Below, in pieces: positions 34,348-42,877 of a stretch of 64,000 bases of DNA. The stretch's first letter is position 1, and each line of letters starts with the position of its first letter. The stretch is from Kribbella kalugense. GTDB lineage: Bacteria > Actinomycetota > Actinomycetes > Propionibacteriales > Kribbellaceae. The notes beneath the pieces were generated by a model, which was given only the letters and a program-made list of their open reading frames with translations, was not told the DNA's origin and made no database searches. Position numbers and translations under genes: made by a program. The stretch spans positions 1,488,001-1,552,000 of the forward strand of contig NZ_SODF01000002.1 of NCBI RefSeq assembly GCF_004365875.1, written 5' to 3'.

Positions 34348-35444
34348 TCGATCGTCTCCAGCTCGCGCGCCCGCTCAGCCGCGGCCTTCAGTGAAGCATG
34401 CGTCGGCGCGTCCGGTACGTGTGCCGGCTTCAGTGCCGCGAACTCCTTCCGCAGTACCGGAACGACCTCTTCGCCGAGGATGTCCAGCTGCTCCAGCACG
34501 GTCTTCAACGGCAACCCGGCGTGGTCCATCAGGAACAACTGCCGCTGGTAGTCACCGAAGTGCTCCCGGAACGACAGGGTCCGCTCGATCACCTGCTGCG
34601 GGCTACCGACCGTCAACGGCGTCTCGCGGCTGAAGTCCTCCAGCGACGGACCGTGCCCGTAGACCGGCGCGTTGTCGAAGTACGGCCGAAACTCGCGGAC
34701 GGCGTCCTGCGAGTTCTTCCGCATGAAGATCTGACCGCCGAGCCCGACGATCGCCTGGTCGGCGGCGCCGTGCCCGTAGTGCTCGAAGCGCCGGCGGTAC
34801 AGCTCGATCATCTGCTTGGTGTGCGAGATCGGCCAGAAGATGTTGTTGTGGAAGAACCCGTCACCGTAGTACGCCGCCTGCTCGGCGATCTCGGGTGACC
34901 GGATCGAGCCGTGCCAGACGAACGGCGGTACGTCGTCGAGCGGCCTCGGGGTCGACGTGAACCCCTGCAGCGGCGTACGGAACTTGCCTTCCCAGTCGAC
35001 GACATCCTCACGCCAGAGCCGACGGAGCAACGCGTAGTTCTCGACGGCGAGCGCGATTCCGTTGCGAATGTCCTGCCCGAACCACGGATACACCGGACCG
35101 GTGTTGCCGCGCCCCATCATCAGGTCCACCCGGCCGTCGGCCAGGTGCTGCAGCATCGCGTAGTCCTCAGCGATCTTCACCGGGTCGTTGGTCGTGATCA
35201 GCGTCGTAGAGGTGGACAGGATGATCTTCGACGTCTGCGCCGCGATGAACCCGAGCTGGGTCGTCGGCGAGGACGGCACGAACGGCGGGTTGTGATGCTC
35301 GCCCTGCGCGAACACGTCCAGCCCGACCTCCTCGGCCTTGAGCGCAATAGCCACCATCGACTTGATCCGCTCACCCTCACTGACCGTCGTCCCGGTCGTC
35401 GGGTTCTCGGTCACGTCACCCACGGTGAACACACCGAACTGCAT
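34344..35444 (-). CDS. FMN-dependent luciferase-like monooxygenase (CE1758-type)
   Basis: A 366-residue TIM-barrel flavin monooxygenase. The N-terminal MQFGVFTVGDVTENPTTG is characteristic of the CE1758 group, followed by EEVGLDVFAQGEHHNPP with the active-site His pair, TTLITTNDPVKIAEDYAML and GRVDLMMGRGNTG. It uses FMNH2 from the reductase encoded downstream (4-base overlap). A MarR-like palindrome precedes it at 35462-35481, so it may be induced by an aromatic or electrophilic compound. The function in the cell is unknown. Confidence 0.88.
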   Translation of the reverse strand: MQFGVFTVGDVTENPTTGTTVSEGERIKSMVAIALKAEEVGLDVFAQGEHHNPPFVPSSPTTQLGFIAAQTSKIILSTSTTLITTNDPVKIAEDYAMLQHLADGRVDLMMGRGNTGPVYPWFGQDIRNGIALAVENYALLRRLWREDVVDWEGKFRTPLQGFTSTPRPLDDVPPFVWHGSIRSPEIAEQAAYYGDGFFHNNIFWPISHTKQMIELYRRRFEHYGHGAADQAIVGLGGQIFMRKNSQDAVREFRPYFDNAPVYGHGPSLEDFSRETPLTVGSPQQVIERTLSFREHFGDYQRQLFLMDHAGLPLKTVLEQLDILGEEVVPVLRKEFAALKPAHVPDAPTHASLKAAAERARELETIE

Positions 35445-35461
35445 CCGTCCTCCTCGCCTAA

Positions 35462-35481
35462 GTAGTTCACTATTAAACTAC
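35462..35481. promoter_or_regulatory. MarR-like operator GTAGTT-N8-AACTAC
   Basis: Inverted repeat with an AT-rich centre (CACTATTA), 18 bases upstream of the luciferase-like gene. The read-out TAGTTTAATAGTGAACTA is of the form bound by MarR regulators. No MarR gene is in the window. Confidence 0.5.
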
Positions 35482-35536
35482 ACAACGCGCGCCCCTGGCG
35501 AGTCATTCCGGGCGGACGTGAGCCACTCATCAAACA

Positions 35537-35582
35537 GCCGCGCCGATCCCGTTGCACGCTCAGCGTGCAGGATCGGCGCGGC
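35537..35582. terminator. long GC-rich hairpin terminator
   Basis: Stem GCCGCGCCGATCC paired with GGATCGGCGCGGC, continued after a 3-base bulge by TGCACGCT/AGCGTGCA with a one-base apex. It follows the stop of the minus-strand aldo/keto reductase by 34 bases and lies upstream of the monooxygenase promoter region. Probable terminator of the former. Confidence 0.75.
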
Positions 35583-35616
35583 TTTCAGTGAGTTTGGTGA
35601 GTGCCTGCGGTCCGGC

Positions 35617-36492
35617 TCAGGCTGCGTCGAGTACGGCGACCTGGTCGGGGGTCAGTTGCAGGTCCACGGCGGAGTACGAGTCGCGGATGGTTTCCGGGCG
35701 GCTGGAGCCGGGGATCGGGATGACGACCGGGGACTTGGCGAGCATCCAGGCGAGGGTGAGTTTCTGGGGGCTGACGCCTAGCTCGGCCGCGAGGGTGTGG
35801 AAGGCGGGGTGCTTGGCGCCGAGGTCGCCGGCGCGGGAGATGCCGCCGAGTGGGGACCACGGGAGGAACGCGATGCCGCGCTCGTCGCAGAGGTCGAGCT
35901 CGTCCTCGCTGGACCGGAAGGCCGGGGAGAACTGGTTCTGCACCGAGACCAGCCGGTCGCCGAGGATCTCGTTGGCCTGCTCGATCTGGGCAACGTTCGC
36001 GTTGGAGATACCGGCCATCCGGATCTTGCCGGCGTCGAGGAGGTCGCGGATGGCGCCGATGGAGTCCGCGTACGGCGTCTTCGGGTCGGGCCGGTGGAAC
36101 TGGTACAGCCCGATCGCCTCCACTCCGAGCCGCTTCAGCGAGGCCTCGGCCGCCTCCGCGATGTGCTTGGGCGAACCGTCCAGCGTCCAGCTTCCGTCGC
36201 CCGGACGGAGGTGGCCGCCCTTGGTGGCGACGAGCACGTTCGAGGTGTCACCGCCGTACGACGCCAGCGCCTTGGCGATCAGGCTCTCGTTGTGGCCGTC
36301 GTCGGTCGCGGTCAGGTGGTACGCGTCGGCCGTGTCGATCAGCGTGATCCCGGCGTCCAGCGCGGCGTGGATGGTCGCGATCGAGCGGGCTTCGTCGGGC
36401 CGCCCCTCGATCGACATCGGCATCCCGCCGAGTCCGATCGCGGATACCTCGACGTCACCGATCCGGCGGGTCTTGTTCGTGTCAGTTGCCAT
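35617..36492 (-). CDS. aldo/keto reductase
   Basis: A 291-residue NADPH-dependent (beta/alpha)8 reductase. Catalytic residues are Asp and Tyr in LIDTADAYH, Lys in VATKGGH and His in YQFHRPDP; the C-terminal nucleotide site is IPIPGSSRPETI. The substrate is unknown. The ATG at 36492 is used; a codon at 36543 would add 17 residues without resemblance to the family. A strong terminator follows. The XRE regulator gene upstream is 75 bases away in the same orientation. Confidence 0.9.
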   Translation of the reverse strand: MATDTNKTRRIGDVEVSAIGLGGMPMSIEGRPDEARSIATIHAALDAGITLIDTADAYHLTATDDGHNESLIAKALASYGGDTSNVLVATKGGHLRPGDGSWTLDGSPKHIAEAAEASLKRLGVEAIGLYQFHRPDPKTPYADSIGAIRDLLDAGKIRMAGISNANVAQIEQANEILGDRLVSVQNQFSPAFRSSEDELDLCDERGIAFLPWSPLGGISRAGDLGAKHPAFHTLAAELGVSPQKLTLAWMLAKSPVVIPIPGSSRPETIRDSYSAVDLQLTPDQVAVLDAA

Positions 36493-36567
36493 ACATCCAA
36501 CGTCCCGCGCCCGTGGCGACAATTCCAACAGGAATATCCGCACACAGTGAGTACTGCGACTGCTTAA

Positions 36568-37413
36568 TCAGCCCGGCAGGTCGAGGCGCTGCGTGCCGAC
36601 CACCGCGAGGAGTTGGAGCGCCTCTTCCGACGGAGAGCCGGGGGTTGCGGTGTAGATGATGACCTGTTGGTCGCGGTCCGGGATCGCGAGGGCGTCGCAG
36701 TTCACCGTGACCAGGCCGACGAGCGGGTGCTGGAAGGACTTGCACAGGGTCGGTTCGGCGGCGATCTCGCGGGCTTCCCAGAGTTGGGTGAATTCGGGGC
36801 TGCCGGCCAGCAAGTCCGAGACCAGTTCGCGGAGTTCGGGATCGTCCGGGTAGCGCGCCACGGTCGATCGCAGGTGGTTGACCGAGCTGCGGGCGAAGCG
36901 CTCGGCATCCGCGACGGAGTACACGTGGCCGACATCGCCGGTCAGGAACGCCCGTCGGATCAGGTTCCGGTCGCGCCGGGAGCGGACCGAGAAGTCCTCC
37001 ATCAGCGCGGTGGCCAGATGGTTCCAGGCGATCACTTCGTACGACGCCGACAGGACGACCGCGGCCGCGTTCGGCAACCGGTCGAGGAGATCGAGGATGC
37101 TCTGCCGGACCTCACGTGGCGGTCCGACCGGTCGCACCGGTGGTACGCCGGCCAGGTGGTGGAGATAGTTGCGCTCGGCATCGTTCATCCGGAGTGCCCG
37201 GGACAGTCCGGCCAGCACCTCGCTCGACGGATGCGGCGCACGCGCCTGTTCGAGTCGCGTGTAGTACTCGGTGGAGATGTACGCCAGCTGAGCCACTTCC
37301 TCCCTGCGGAGTCCCGGCGTACGGCGTCGTCGACCGGCGGGCAGGCCGACGTCCGACGGGTTCACCCGCTCCCGTCGGCTGCGCAGGAATGCCGCCAGCT
37401 CTCCTTTGTCCAC
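36568..37413 (-). CDS. XRE-type regulator with MmyB-like ligand domain
   Basis: A 281-residue regulator. The N-terminal helix-turn-helix (about 8-85) carries the family signature RRTPGLRREEVAQLAYISTEYYTRLEQ. From about 105 the MmyB-like PAS-related ligand domain follows (SYEVIAWNHLATALMEDF). These proteins commonly control an adjacent dehydrogenase or reductase gene; here an SDR gene is divergent and an aldo/keto reductase follows in the same direction. It is probably the local regulator of the SDR through the 86-base intergenic region. Confidence 0.9.
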   Translation of the reverse strand: MDKGELAAFLRSRRERVNPSDVGLPAGRRRRTPGLRREEVAQLAYISTEYYTRLEQARAPHPSSEVLAGLSRALRMNDAERNYLHHLAGVPPVRPVGPPREVRQSILDLLDRLPNAAAVVLSASYEVIAWNHLATALMEDFSVRSRRDRNLIRRAFLTGDVGHVYSVADAERFARSSVNHLRSTVARYPDDPELRELVSDLLAGSPEFTQLWEAREIAAEPTLCKSFQHPLVGLVTVNCDALAIPDRDQQVIIYTATPGSPSEEALQLLAVVGTQRLDLPG

Positions 37414-37499
37414 GTCATCCAGTCTGCCTCGCCGCTGCGGTTTAGCCAGGTACTACTGGTGTCTGGTTACTCGCACCCGCGGCGCACAGGCTCGATGCC

Positions 37500-38246
37500 A
37501 TGGACAAACTGCTCGAAAACAAAGTGATCTTCATCGCCGGGGCCGGTCGCGGGATCGGTGCCGCGGCTGCTCGACTGTTCGCCGCCGAGGGCGCTCAAGT
37601 GATGCTCGCGTCCCGGACCGAGACCGAGATCGCCGCTGTCGCGAAGGAGCTCGACGCGGCCTATACAGTCTGCGACCTGGCGGACCCCGACTCTGTCCGC
37701 GCCGCGGTCGATCAGACAGTAACGGAGTATGGACGCCTGGACGCCGCCTTCAACAACGGCGCCATCGGTCAGCCACCAGGCCCGATGGACGGGCTCAGCC
37801 AGGAGGACTTCGACCAGGTGTACGCCGTGAACCTGCGCGGAGTGTGGTCCGCGATCGTGGCCGAGGTCGGCGCGATCCGGGCCACCGCCGGCCACGGCAG
37901 CATCGTCAACACCTCCAGCGTCGGCAGCTTCGCCGGCAATCCCGCGCTTCCGGCGTACGGCGCGATGAAGCGGGCCGTGAACAGTCTGACGGAGTCGGCC
38001 GCGATCACGTACGGCCCCGAGAACATCCGGGTCAACGGGATCGCGCCCGGCACCACGATGACCGAGATGCTGCAGGACTGGGACCGCGCGACGCCAGGTG
38101 TGATTGACGCGCTGAACGCCCGGACCCCGCTCGGCCGCGGCGCGGATCCGAGCGAGGTTGCCCAGGCCGTCGCCTGGCTGCTCAGCGACCGGGCGTCGTA
38201 CGTGACCGGTGCTGTACTACGCGTCGACGGCGGCCTGGGCGTTTAG
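37500..38246 (+). CDS. short-chain dehydrogenase/reductase
   Basis: A 248-residue SDR. The cofactor motif is AGAGRGIGAAAAR near 12-24, the acidic/basic loop is SRTETEI, NNGAIGQ stands in the NNAG position, and the catalytic Tyr and Lys are in PAYGAMKRAV; it ends YVTGAVLRVDGGLGV. It is divergent from an MmyB-type regulator, a common regulator-SDR pairing in actinobacteria. The gap contains CCAG-N6-CTGG (37454-37467) as a possible operator. The stop abuts the convergent phoD gene directly. The substrate is unknown. Confidence 0.9.
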   Translation: MDKLLENKVIFIAGAGRGIGAAAARLFAAEGAQVMLASRTETEIAAVAKELDAAYTVCDLADPDSVRAAVDQTVTEYGRLDAAFNNGAIGQPPGPMDGLSQEDFDQVYAVNLRGVWSAIVAEVGAIRATAGHGSIVNTSSVGSFAGNPALPAYGAMKRAVNSLTESAAITYGPENIRVNGIAPGTTMTEMLQDWDRATPGVIDALNARTPLGRGADPSEVAQAVAWLLSDRASYVTGAVLRVDGGLGV

Positions 38247-39827
38247 TCAGGCGGAATGGACGTGCGGGCGGCGGTCCTCGACGACGTACGTCGCTCGCGT
38301 GCTGACCGAGGCATTGGGCGTCTCGACGAACGGTACGACGCGGAAGTCCGAGCGCCACTGCTTCTGGTCGACGGTGACCCGGACGTACCCGCGCTGGGAG
38401 TTGAAGAACTTCAGGTGCGGGTTTGCCTCGAGGAACTGCTGGCCCTGGTCGGTCATGTCGGCGCCGTTGCCGCCGCTGGTGATCGACGTACCGACGAATT
38501 CGGTGCCGACCGTGGCCGAGTCCGGGTTCGCGAAGTCGCGCTTGAGTTCGAGGGCGTAGTTCTGGTGCCGGTCGCCGGTGATGACGACCAGGTTGCGGAC
38601 GCCGCTGTCCTGCGCGGCCGCGAGCACCTTGTTGCGCTCGGCAACATAACCGTCCCACGGGTCCAGCCAGACGTGAGTCTCCGGACCGGGCGTCCAGTCG
38701 GTCTGGCCCATCGGGGTCTGGTTGCCGATCACCTGCCAGCGGGCCTTCGACTGACGGAACCCGTCCAGCAGCCAGGCGCGCTGCTTGCCGCCGAGCATCG
38801 TGTTGTCCGGGTTGAACCGGTCGTCACAGCTGGACGAGTCACCGTCGCCGCACGGCTGGTCGCTGCGGTACTGGCGTGTGTCGAGAATGGTGAAGTCCGC
38901 CAGCCGGCCGTACGGGAGCCGGCGGTGGTACCGGATGTCCGGACCGGACGGCATCTGCGCGTGCCGCACCGGCAGGTTCTCGTACATCGCCTGGAACGCG
39001 TCGGCCCGGCGAGCGCGGAACACCGCCGGGTCCTGGTCCGGCTCCGTGTCGGTCTGAGAGATGTCGCCGGCCCAGTTGTTCTCCACCTCGTGGTCGTCGA
39101 AGGTGTGGATCCACGCGTGCGCGGCGTGCGCGGCCTGCAGTGGCACCTCGGTCTTGTAGAGCGAGTACTGCAGCCGGTACCGCGCCAGGTCGAACGTCTC
39201 GGTGTGGAACCGCGGGTCGGTCGTCACGCCACGCTTGTTCGTCTTGACGCCGGACTCGTAGATGTAGTCGCCGAGGTGGACGACGAGATCCAGGTCCTCC
39301 TGAGCCATGTGGTCGTACGCGGTGAAGTACCCGTCCTGCCAGGCGTTGCAGGACGCGAAGGCGAACCGCAGGTCGCGCGGCGTGGTCAGCGGGTGCGGCG
39401 TGGTCCGGGTCCGGCCGGTCGGCGAAACCTCGCGGCCGGTGCGGAAGCGGTAGTAGTACACCTGGTCAGGCAGCAGGCCGTGGACCTCCGGGTGGACCGA
39501 GTGGCCGAGCTCTGGTGTCGCGATAACGCTGGACCGGCGGACGATGTGCCGGAAGTTCTCGTCGTGGGCGACCTCGTACTCGACCCGGACCGGCCGGGCG
39601 GGCATCCCGCCCTTCCCGTCGACGGCGTACGGATCGGGCGCGAGCCGGGTCCACAGGACAACACCGTCGTACTGCGGATCGCCCGAAGCGACCCCGAGCG
39701 TGAACGGGTTGCCGGTGCCGGACGGGGCGGCGTACGTGGTCGAGGCATCCCAGACCCCGGTGCCGAGCAGTACGGCGGCGGAGCCCGCACCCCCGTATCC
39801 GAGGAAGCGGCGGCGGGAGACGGACAT
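38247..39827 (-). CDS. phoD: secreted PhoD-type alkaline phosphatase/phosphodiesterase
   Basis: A 526-residue exported phosphatase that releases phosphate from organic esters outside the cell. The N terminus has a Tat signal, SRRRFLGYGGAGSAAVLLG, ending near residue 33. The PhoD metal-binding residues lie in FASCNAWQ, HLGDYIYESG, DDHEVENNWAG and ITGDRHQNYALEL, the order typical for the Fe/Ca enzyme. Upstream, repeats resembling PhoP boxes (39882-39926) suggest induction by phosphate starvation. Start: ATG at 39827 behind TGGAGG. Confidence 0.93.
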   Translation of the reverse strand: MSVSRRRFLGYGGAGSAAVLLGTGVWDASTTYAAPSGTGNPFTLGVASGDPQYDGVVLWTRLAPDPYAVDGKGGMPARPVRVEYEVAHDENFRHIVRRSSVIATPELGHSVHPEVHGLLPDQVYYYRFRTGREVSPTGRTRTTPHPLTTPRDLRFAFASCNAWQDGYFTAYDHMAQEDLDLVVHLGDYIYESGVKTNKRGVTTDPRFHTETFDLARYRLQYSLYKTEVPLQAAHAAHAWIHTFDDHEVENNWAGDISQTDTEPDQDPAVFRARRADAFQAMYENLPVRHAQMPSGPDIRYHRRLPYGRLADFTILDTRQYRSDQPCGDGDSSSCDDRFNPDNTMLGGKQRAWLLDGFRQSKARWQVIGNQTPMGQTDWTPGPETHVWLDPWDGYVAERNKVLAAAQDSGVRNLVVITGDRHQNYALELKRDFANPDSATVGTEFVGTSITSGGNGADMTDQGQQFLEANPHLKFFNSQRGYVRVTVDQKQWRSDFRVVPFVETPNASVSTRATYVVEDRRPHVHSA

Positions 39828-39881
39828 GGTTCCTCCAGATGAAGGGCGGTCAGGTGGGGGAAAGCGCTGTCAGTGTTCAGT

Positions 39882-39926
39882 TGTGACTTGGCTAGGAGGT
39901 TAACTAGTCTGACCGGGAAATTAACA
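39882..39926 (-). promoter_or_regulatory. candidate PhoP boxes upstream of phoD
   Basis: Read on the minus strand, GTTAATT, GGTCAGA and GTTAACC occur at 11- and 10-base steps, followed by AGCCAAG. The actinobacterial PhoP box is direct repeats of GTTCACC-like units every 11 bases; the match is partial. A LacI-like half GGGAAAGCGCT lies closer to the start at about 39858-39868. Confidence 0.35.
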
Positions 39927-39993
39927 GCAATCAACGGTACGACGATGGTTTCGCTACGCTGACCCGATTGCTAGCTACTCGGGGAGCTGACTG

Positions 39994-40224
39994 ATGGCCT
40001 ACGAACCGTGCCGCTACGCCCAGCGCTGGCCGGACCTGTTCGAACCGCTCGACGACGACCAGAAACAGCGGGTCAGCGACGCGCTGTCGAACAACCGGCT
40101 CGAAGGTTGGGAACCACAACGCGACGACGTCGCCGACCTGGTCGACCGTGAGCTCGGCCGGATCGACACCGCGGAGTACATCCGCCGGACGATGGCGAAG
40201 GTGACCGGCGGCGGCCCGGTGTGA
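39994..40224 (+). CDS. VbhA-like antitoxin
   Basis: A 76-residue helical protein encoded just before a Fic protein and overlapping it by 4 bases, the layout of VbhA/VbhT toxin-antitoxin pairs. Such antitoxins insert an inhibitory helix with an [S/T]xxxE[G/N] motif into the Fic active site. Here the candidate is in ALSNNRLEGWEP: Glu-Gly is present, but the residue four before Glu is Asn, with Ser one further back. A GGGGAG site precedes the ATG. The C-terminal part DRELGRIDTAEYIRRTMAKV is also typical. Confidence 0.8.
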   Translation: MAYEPCRYAQRWPDLFEPLDDDQKQRVSDALSNNRLEGWEPQRDDVADLVDRELGRIDTAEYIRRTMAKVTGGGPV

Positions 40225-41021
40225 CCGAGGAGGTCTCCCCGGAGAAGCAACGCTGGAACGCGTACTTCTGGGAGCCCGGCGGCTGCCTGCGGAACAAGCT
40301 CGGCATCAAGAACCCGTTCGAGCTGCCCGTCGCCGAGTATCGGTTGCGGGCGGTCCGGCAGGGCGAGATCGATCGCGGTGAGGTCGACATCCCGCGCACC
40401 TACGACAAGGCGCACCTGCAGGCGATCCACAAGCACATGTTCCAGGACGTGTACGACTGGGCCGGGCAGTTCCGCGACGTCGACATCTCCAAGCGGGGCA
40501 ACCCGTTCGTGCCGGCCGAGCTGCTGGACAAATGGACCGGCAAGGTCGCCGCGAAGATCAACGACAAGGACTGGTCGACGATGTCGCGGGAGGAGTTCGT
40601 CGAGGGCATGGCGGAGGTCTACAGCTACCAGAACCTCACCCATCCGTTCCGCGAGGGCAACGGTGCTTCCGCCAAGGTGTTCATCAGTCACGTGTCCGAG
40701 ATGTCGCCGTACCGGCTCGACTTCGACCGCGTGGAGAAGGACGAGTGGAACGAGGCGTCGAGCGCGTCATACCCAGAGGATCTGGAGAAGAGCACCGATC
40801 CGGACCCGAGCAAGATGTACGCCGTCTTCGACAAGCTCACCGTCGAGCGGGGCTCGGTACTGCGGCCCGACTCGGAGCTGGCGGCAGCGCTGCACCTGCA
40901 GAACTCGACGTACGCCGGCGTGGACGTCGACGGACCGAACGGCGACGCGGGAATGGGCGAGCGACCGGAGACGTACGCCGTCGCCCAGGAAGCCGACCAG
41001 GACACCGAACGCGACGACTGA
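40221..41021 (+). CDS. Fic-domain protein (toxin-like), altered FIC motif
   Basis: A 266-residue Fic protein; active relatives transfer AMP from ATP to target proteins such as gyrase. The core is HKHMFQDVYDWAGQFRDVDISKRG (given in part) at about 70-93, and the FIC motif is HPFREGNGASAK near 138. The canonical form is HxFx(D/E)GNGRxxR; His and the Asn-Gly are present but both Arg positions are changed (Ala and Lys). ATP binding may therefore be weak, or another nucleotide may be used. It overlaps the VbhA-like antitoxin gene. An extra acidic C-terminal tail of about 60 residues is present. Confidence 0.85.
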   Translation: MTEEVSPEKQRWNAYFWEPGGCLRNKLGIKNPFELPVAEYRLRAVRQGEIDRGEVDIPRTYDKAHLQAIHKHMFQDVYDWAGQFRDVDISKRGNPFVPAELLDKWTGKVAAKINDKDWSTMSREEFVEGMAEVYSYQNLTHPFREGNGASAKVFISHVSEMSPYRLDFDRVEKDEWNEASSASYPEDLEKSTDPDPSKMYAVFDKLTVERGSVLRPDSELAAALHLQNSTYAGVDVDGPNGDAGMGERPETYAVAQEADQDTERDD

Positions 41022-41075
41022 CCCGGACCGCCGGTGCTTGATCGGCGAACCGGCTGCCGGTGCAGGATGGGCGGT

Positions 41076-41555
41076 ATGACCGACGAACGGATTCGCCGTG
41101 CCCGGCCGGAGGACATCCCGGCACTCGTGGAGCTCGTGTACGCGCTGGCGGAGTACGAACGTGCGCCCGAGGAGTGCCACCTGACCGCGGACCAGCTGCA
41201 GACCGCCCTCTTCGGAGACAACCCCGCGGTCTTCTGCCACGTGGCCGAACACGAGGGCGAGGTCGCCGGCTGCGCGATCTGGTTCCTCAACTTCTCCACC
41301 TGGCGCGGCGTCCACGGCATCTACCTGGAAGACCTCTTCGTCCGCCCCGAAACCCGCGGCACCGGCCTAGGCAAAGCCCTCCTCACCGCCCTCGCCCAAG
41401 AATGCGTCCACAACAACTACGAACGCCTCGAATGGTCCGTCCTCAACTGGAACACCCCCGCCATCAACTTCTACGAGTCCCTAGGCGCCAAACCCCAAGA
41501 CGACTGGACCATCTACCGCCTAACCGACAAAGCCCTCACAAAGCTGGGCTCGTAA
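41076..41555 (+). CDS. GNAT acetyltransferase (diamine acetyltransferase-like)
   Basis: A 159-residue GNAT enzyme closely resembling the spermidine/spermine or thialysine N-acetyltransferase group: RRARPEDIPALVELVYALAEYE at the start (given in part), FLNFSTWRGVHGIYLEDLFVRPE, the acetyl-CoA loop RGTGLGKALL and WSVLNWNTPAINFYESLGA. The likely substrate is a polyamine or lysine analogue, by family. ATG at 41076. The second half is strikingly C-rich and G-poor, and its end overlaps the convergent gene by 20 bases. Confidence 0.9.
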   Translation: MTDERIRRARPEDIPALVELVYALAEYERAPEECHLTADQLQTALFGDNPAVFCHVAEHEGEVAGCAIWFLNFSTWRGVHGIYLEDLFVRPETRGTGLGKALLTALAQECVHNNYERLEWSVLNWNTPAINFYESLGAKPQDDWTIYRLTDKALTKLGS

Positions 41556-42621
41556 GAAACCGCTCGCGCAACTCGGCGAGCAGCCGCGCCTTGTCCTCGA
41601 ACGGCCCCGTCGCCAGCCAGATCGTTTCGACCGCAGCCTTGAACGCATCCTCGTTGAAGGTGGCGGATACCACGGTCGTGGTGTTGTCGAAGGCGTCGCG
41701 ATCGTCGAACCACCCATGTTGCCGGGTGACGAACCGGTGGACGGTCGTGCGCTGCTCCGTCCCCGGCTCGACCGGTCGCGGCGGCCCGTTGAGCGTCTCG
41801 AGCCAGTCGGCGCCACGGTCCATGCGATCCAGGACGCCGGCGGTCCGCTCGTTGCCGCCGTACCCGGCCTGCTCGCACGCGCGTCGAGCCGCCCACCGAG
41901 CCATCGAGCGCAAGGTCTGCGCGTCGGTTTGCTCGAGCACGTCCACCAAAGCCCGGTCCAGCGCCGACAGTTCCCGGCCGAACGTGGCTCCTTCGATCCG
42001 CTCACTCGGCAACGCCCCACCCCAAGCCGCCGCCCGCTCGGCAACCCGTTGCTCTTCGGCCTGCCGCGCCTTCTCCTGCTTCAGCTCGGCGAATTGAGCA
42101 GGCGTCGGCTGCTCGCGGGCGACCTTATGCCAGTACGCAGCTTGCCCGCTGGTCTCCTTCACCACCCGATCGGGCGCGGGTCGCGCCGGCCAGAACTGCA
42201 GCAGGTACCGGTCCACCAACGGCTCGCCGTCCATCGGCGGCCCGGCCTGGTGACCGGCGCCCATCCCCCAGGCGGAGTACCGGACGCGGTAGTCCACCTG
42301 CGGCTCAAGATCCAGCGGCCACGACCCACCGTCTCCCGCCCAGGTCATCAACACCGCGTCACCGATCGGCCGGTACGACGCCTCGACGACCTCCTCGGCG
42401 CTGTACTCGACCGAGGGCATCTCGTCGTGCAACTCGACTGTGAAGCCGACGTCGCCGGTGTGCATCCCGGTGATCAGAAACAGCATCCCGGGCACTGCCG
42501 CACCGCACAGCCCGTTCCGCTGCCCACCAAAGCATTCACCGAGGCCGGCGGAGTTGTCCGCACTCTCCACGTAGATCTGCGCATAGGCCACCCACGCAGG
42601 TCCGGACATCAAGGTGCGCAC
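41536..42621 (-). CDS. hypothetical protein, unknown family
   Basis: A 361-residue soluble protein I do not recognise. The N-terminal 150 residues are rich in beta-strand pattern and aromatic residues (VDYRVRYSAWGMGAGHQ, DRYLLQFWPARPAPDR). A charged coiled-coil-like helix follows at about 175-195 (AELKQEKARQAEEQRVAERAA), and the C-terminal half is helical. No signal peptide or membrane span. The N-terminal part resembles secretion- or sensing-type immunity proteins only in general layout. It overlaps the convergent GNAT gene by 20 bases. Clean codon use supports expression. Confidence 0.7.
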   Translation of the reverse strand: MRTLMSGPAWVAYAQIYVESADNSAGLGECFGGQRNGLCGAAVPGMLFLITGMHTGDVGFTVELHDEMPSVEYSAEEVVEASYRPIGDAVLMTWAGDGGSWPLDLEPQVDYRVRYSAWGMGAGHQAGPPMDGEPLVDRYLLQFWPARPAPDRVVKETSGQAAYWHKVAREQPTPAQFAELKQEKARQAEEQRVAERAAAWGGALPSERIEGATFGRELSALDRALVDVLEQTDAQTLRSMARWAARRACEQAGYGGNERTAGVLDRMDRGADWLETLNGPPRPVEPGTEQRTTVHRFVTRQHGWFDDRDAFDNTTTVVSATFNEDAFKAAVETIWLATGPFEDKARLLAELRERFLTSPAL

Positions 42622-42817
42622 GTCGATCCCCCCAGAAGTCGATGGGACCTATTTGAATCACATGCGCACGCCGGCTTCAAGGCGGATGAGCTGCAGCTTC
42701 GTGCAGTTCGGCGGAGTCGGCTGGTGCGAGGGGCTCACACAGTTGGTGGAGCGGCCTCACCACATCCCGCTCACTCTCCACGAGCCGGCGGTAGCGCGAG
42801 GCGGTCACGCGCGATAA

Positions 42818-42831
42818 GCGCCAAGTGGCGC
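42818..42831. terminator. small inverted repeat GCGCCA-AG-TGGCGC
   Basis: 6-2-6 palindrome in the 256-base gap 42622-42877, which otherwise shows no gene or clear signal. It follows the stop of the minus-strand GGDEF gene by 47 bases and may help terminate it; it is flanked by a short direct repeat (ATAAGCGC / CTAAGCGA). Confidence 0.35.
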
Positions 42832-42877
42832 GCTAAGCGATGGGTGGGTGGGAGCGGCGCGTAGCACCGCGTGGGGC

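Noticed and set aside
42614..42817. 67-codon frame in the 42.6-42.8 kb gap
   Set aside because: No ribosome-binding site, no recognisable sequence, and it overlaps the start of the minus-strand gene; treated as non-coding.
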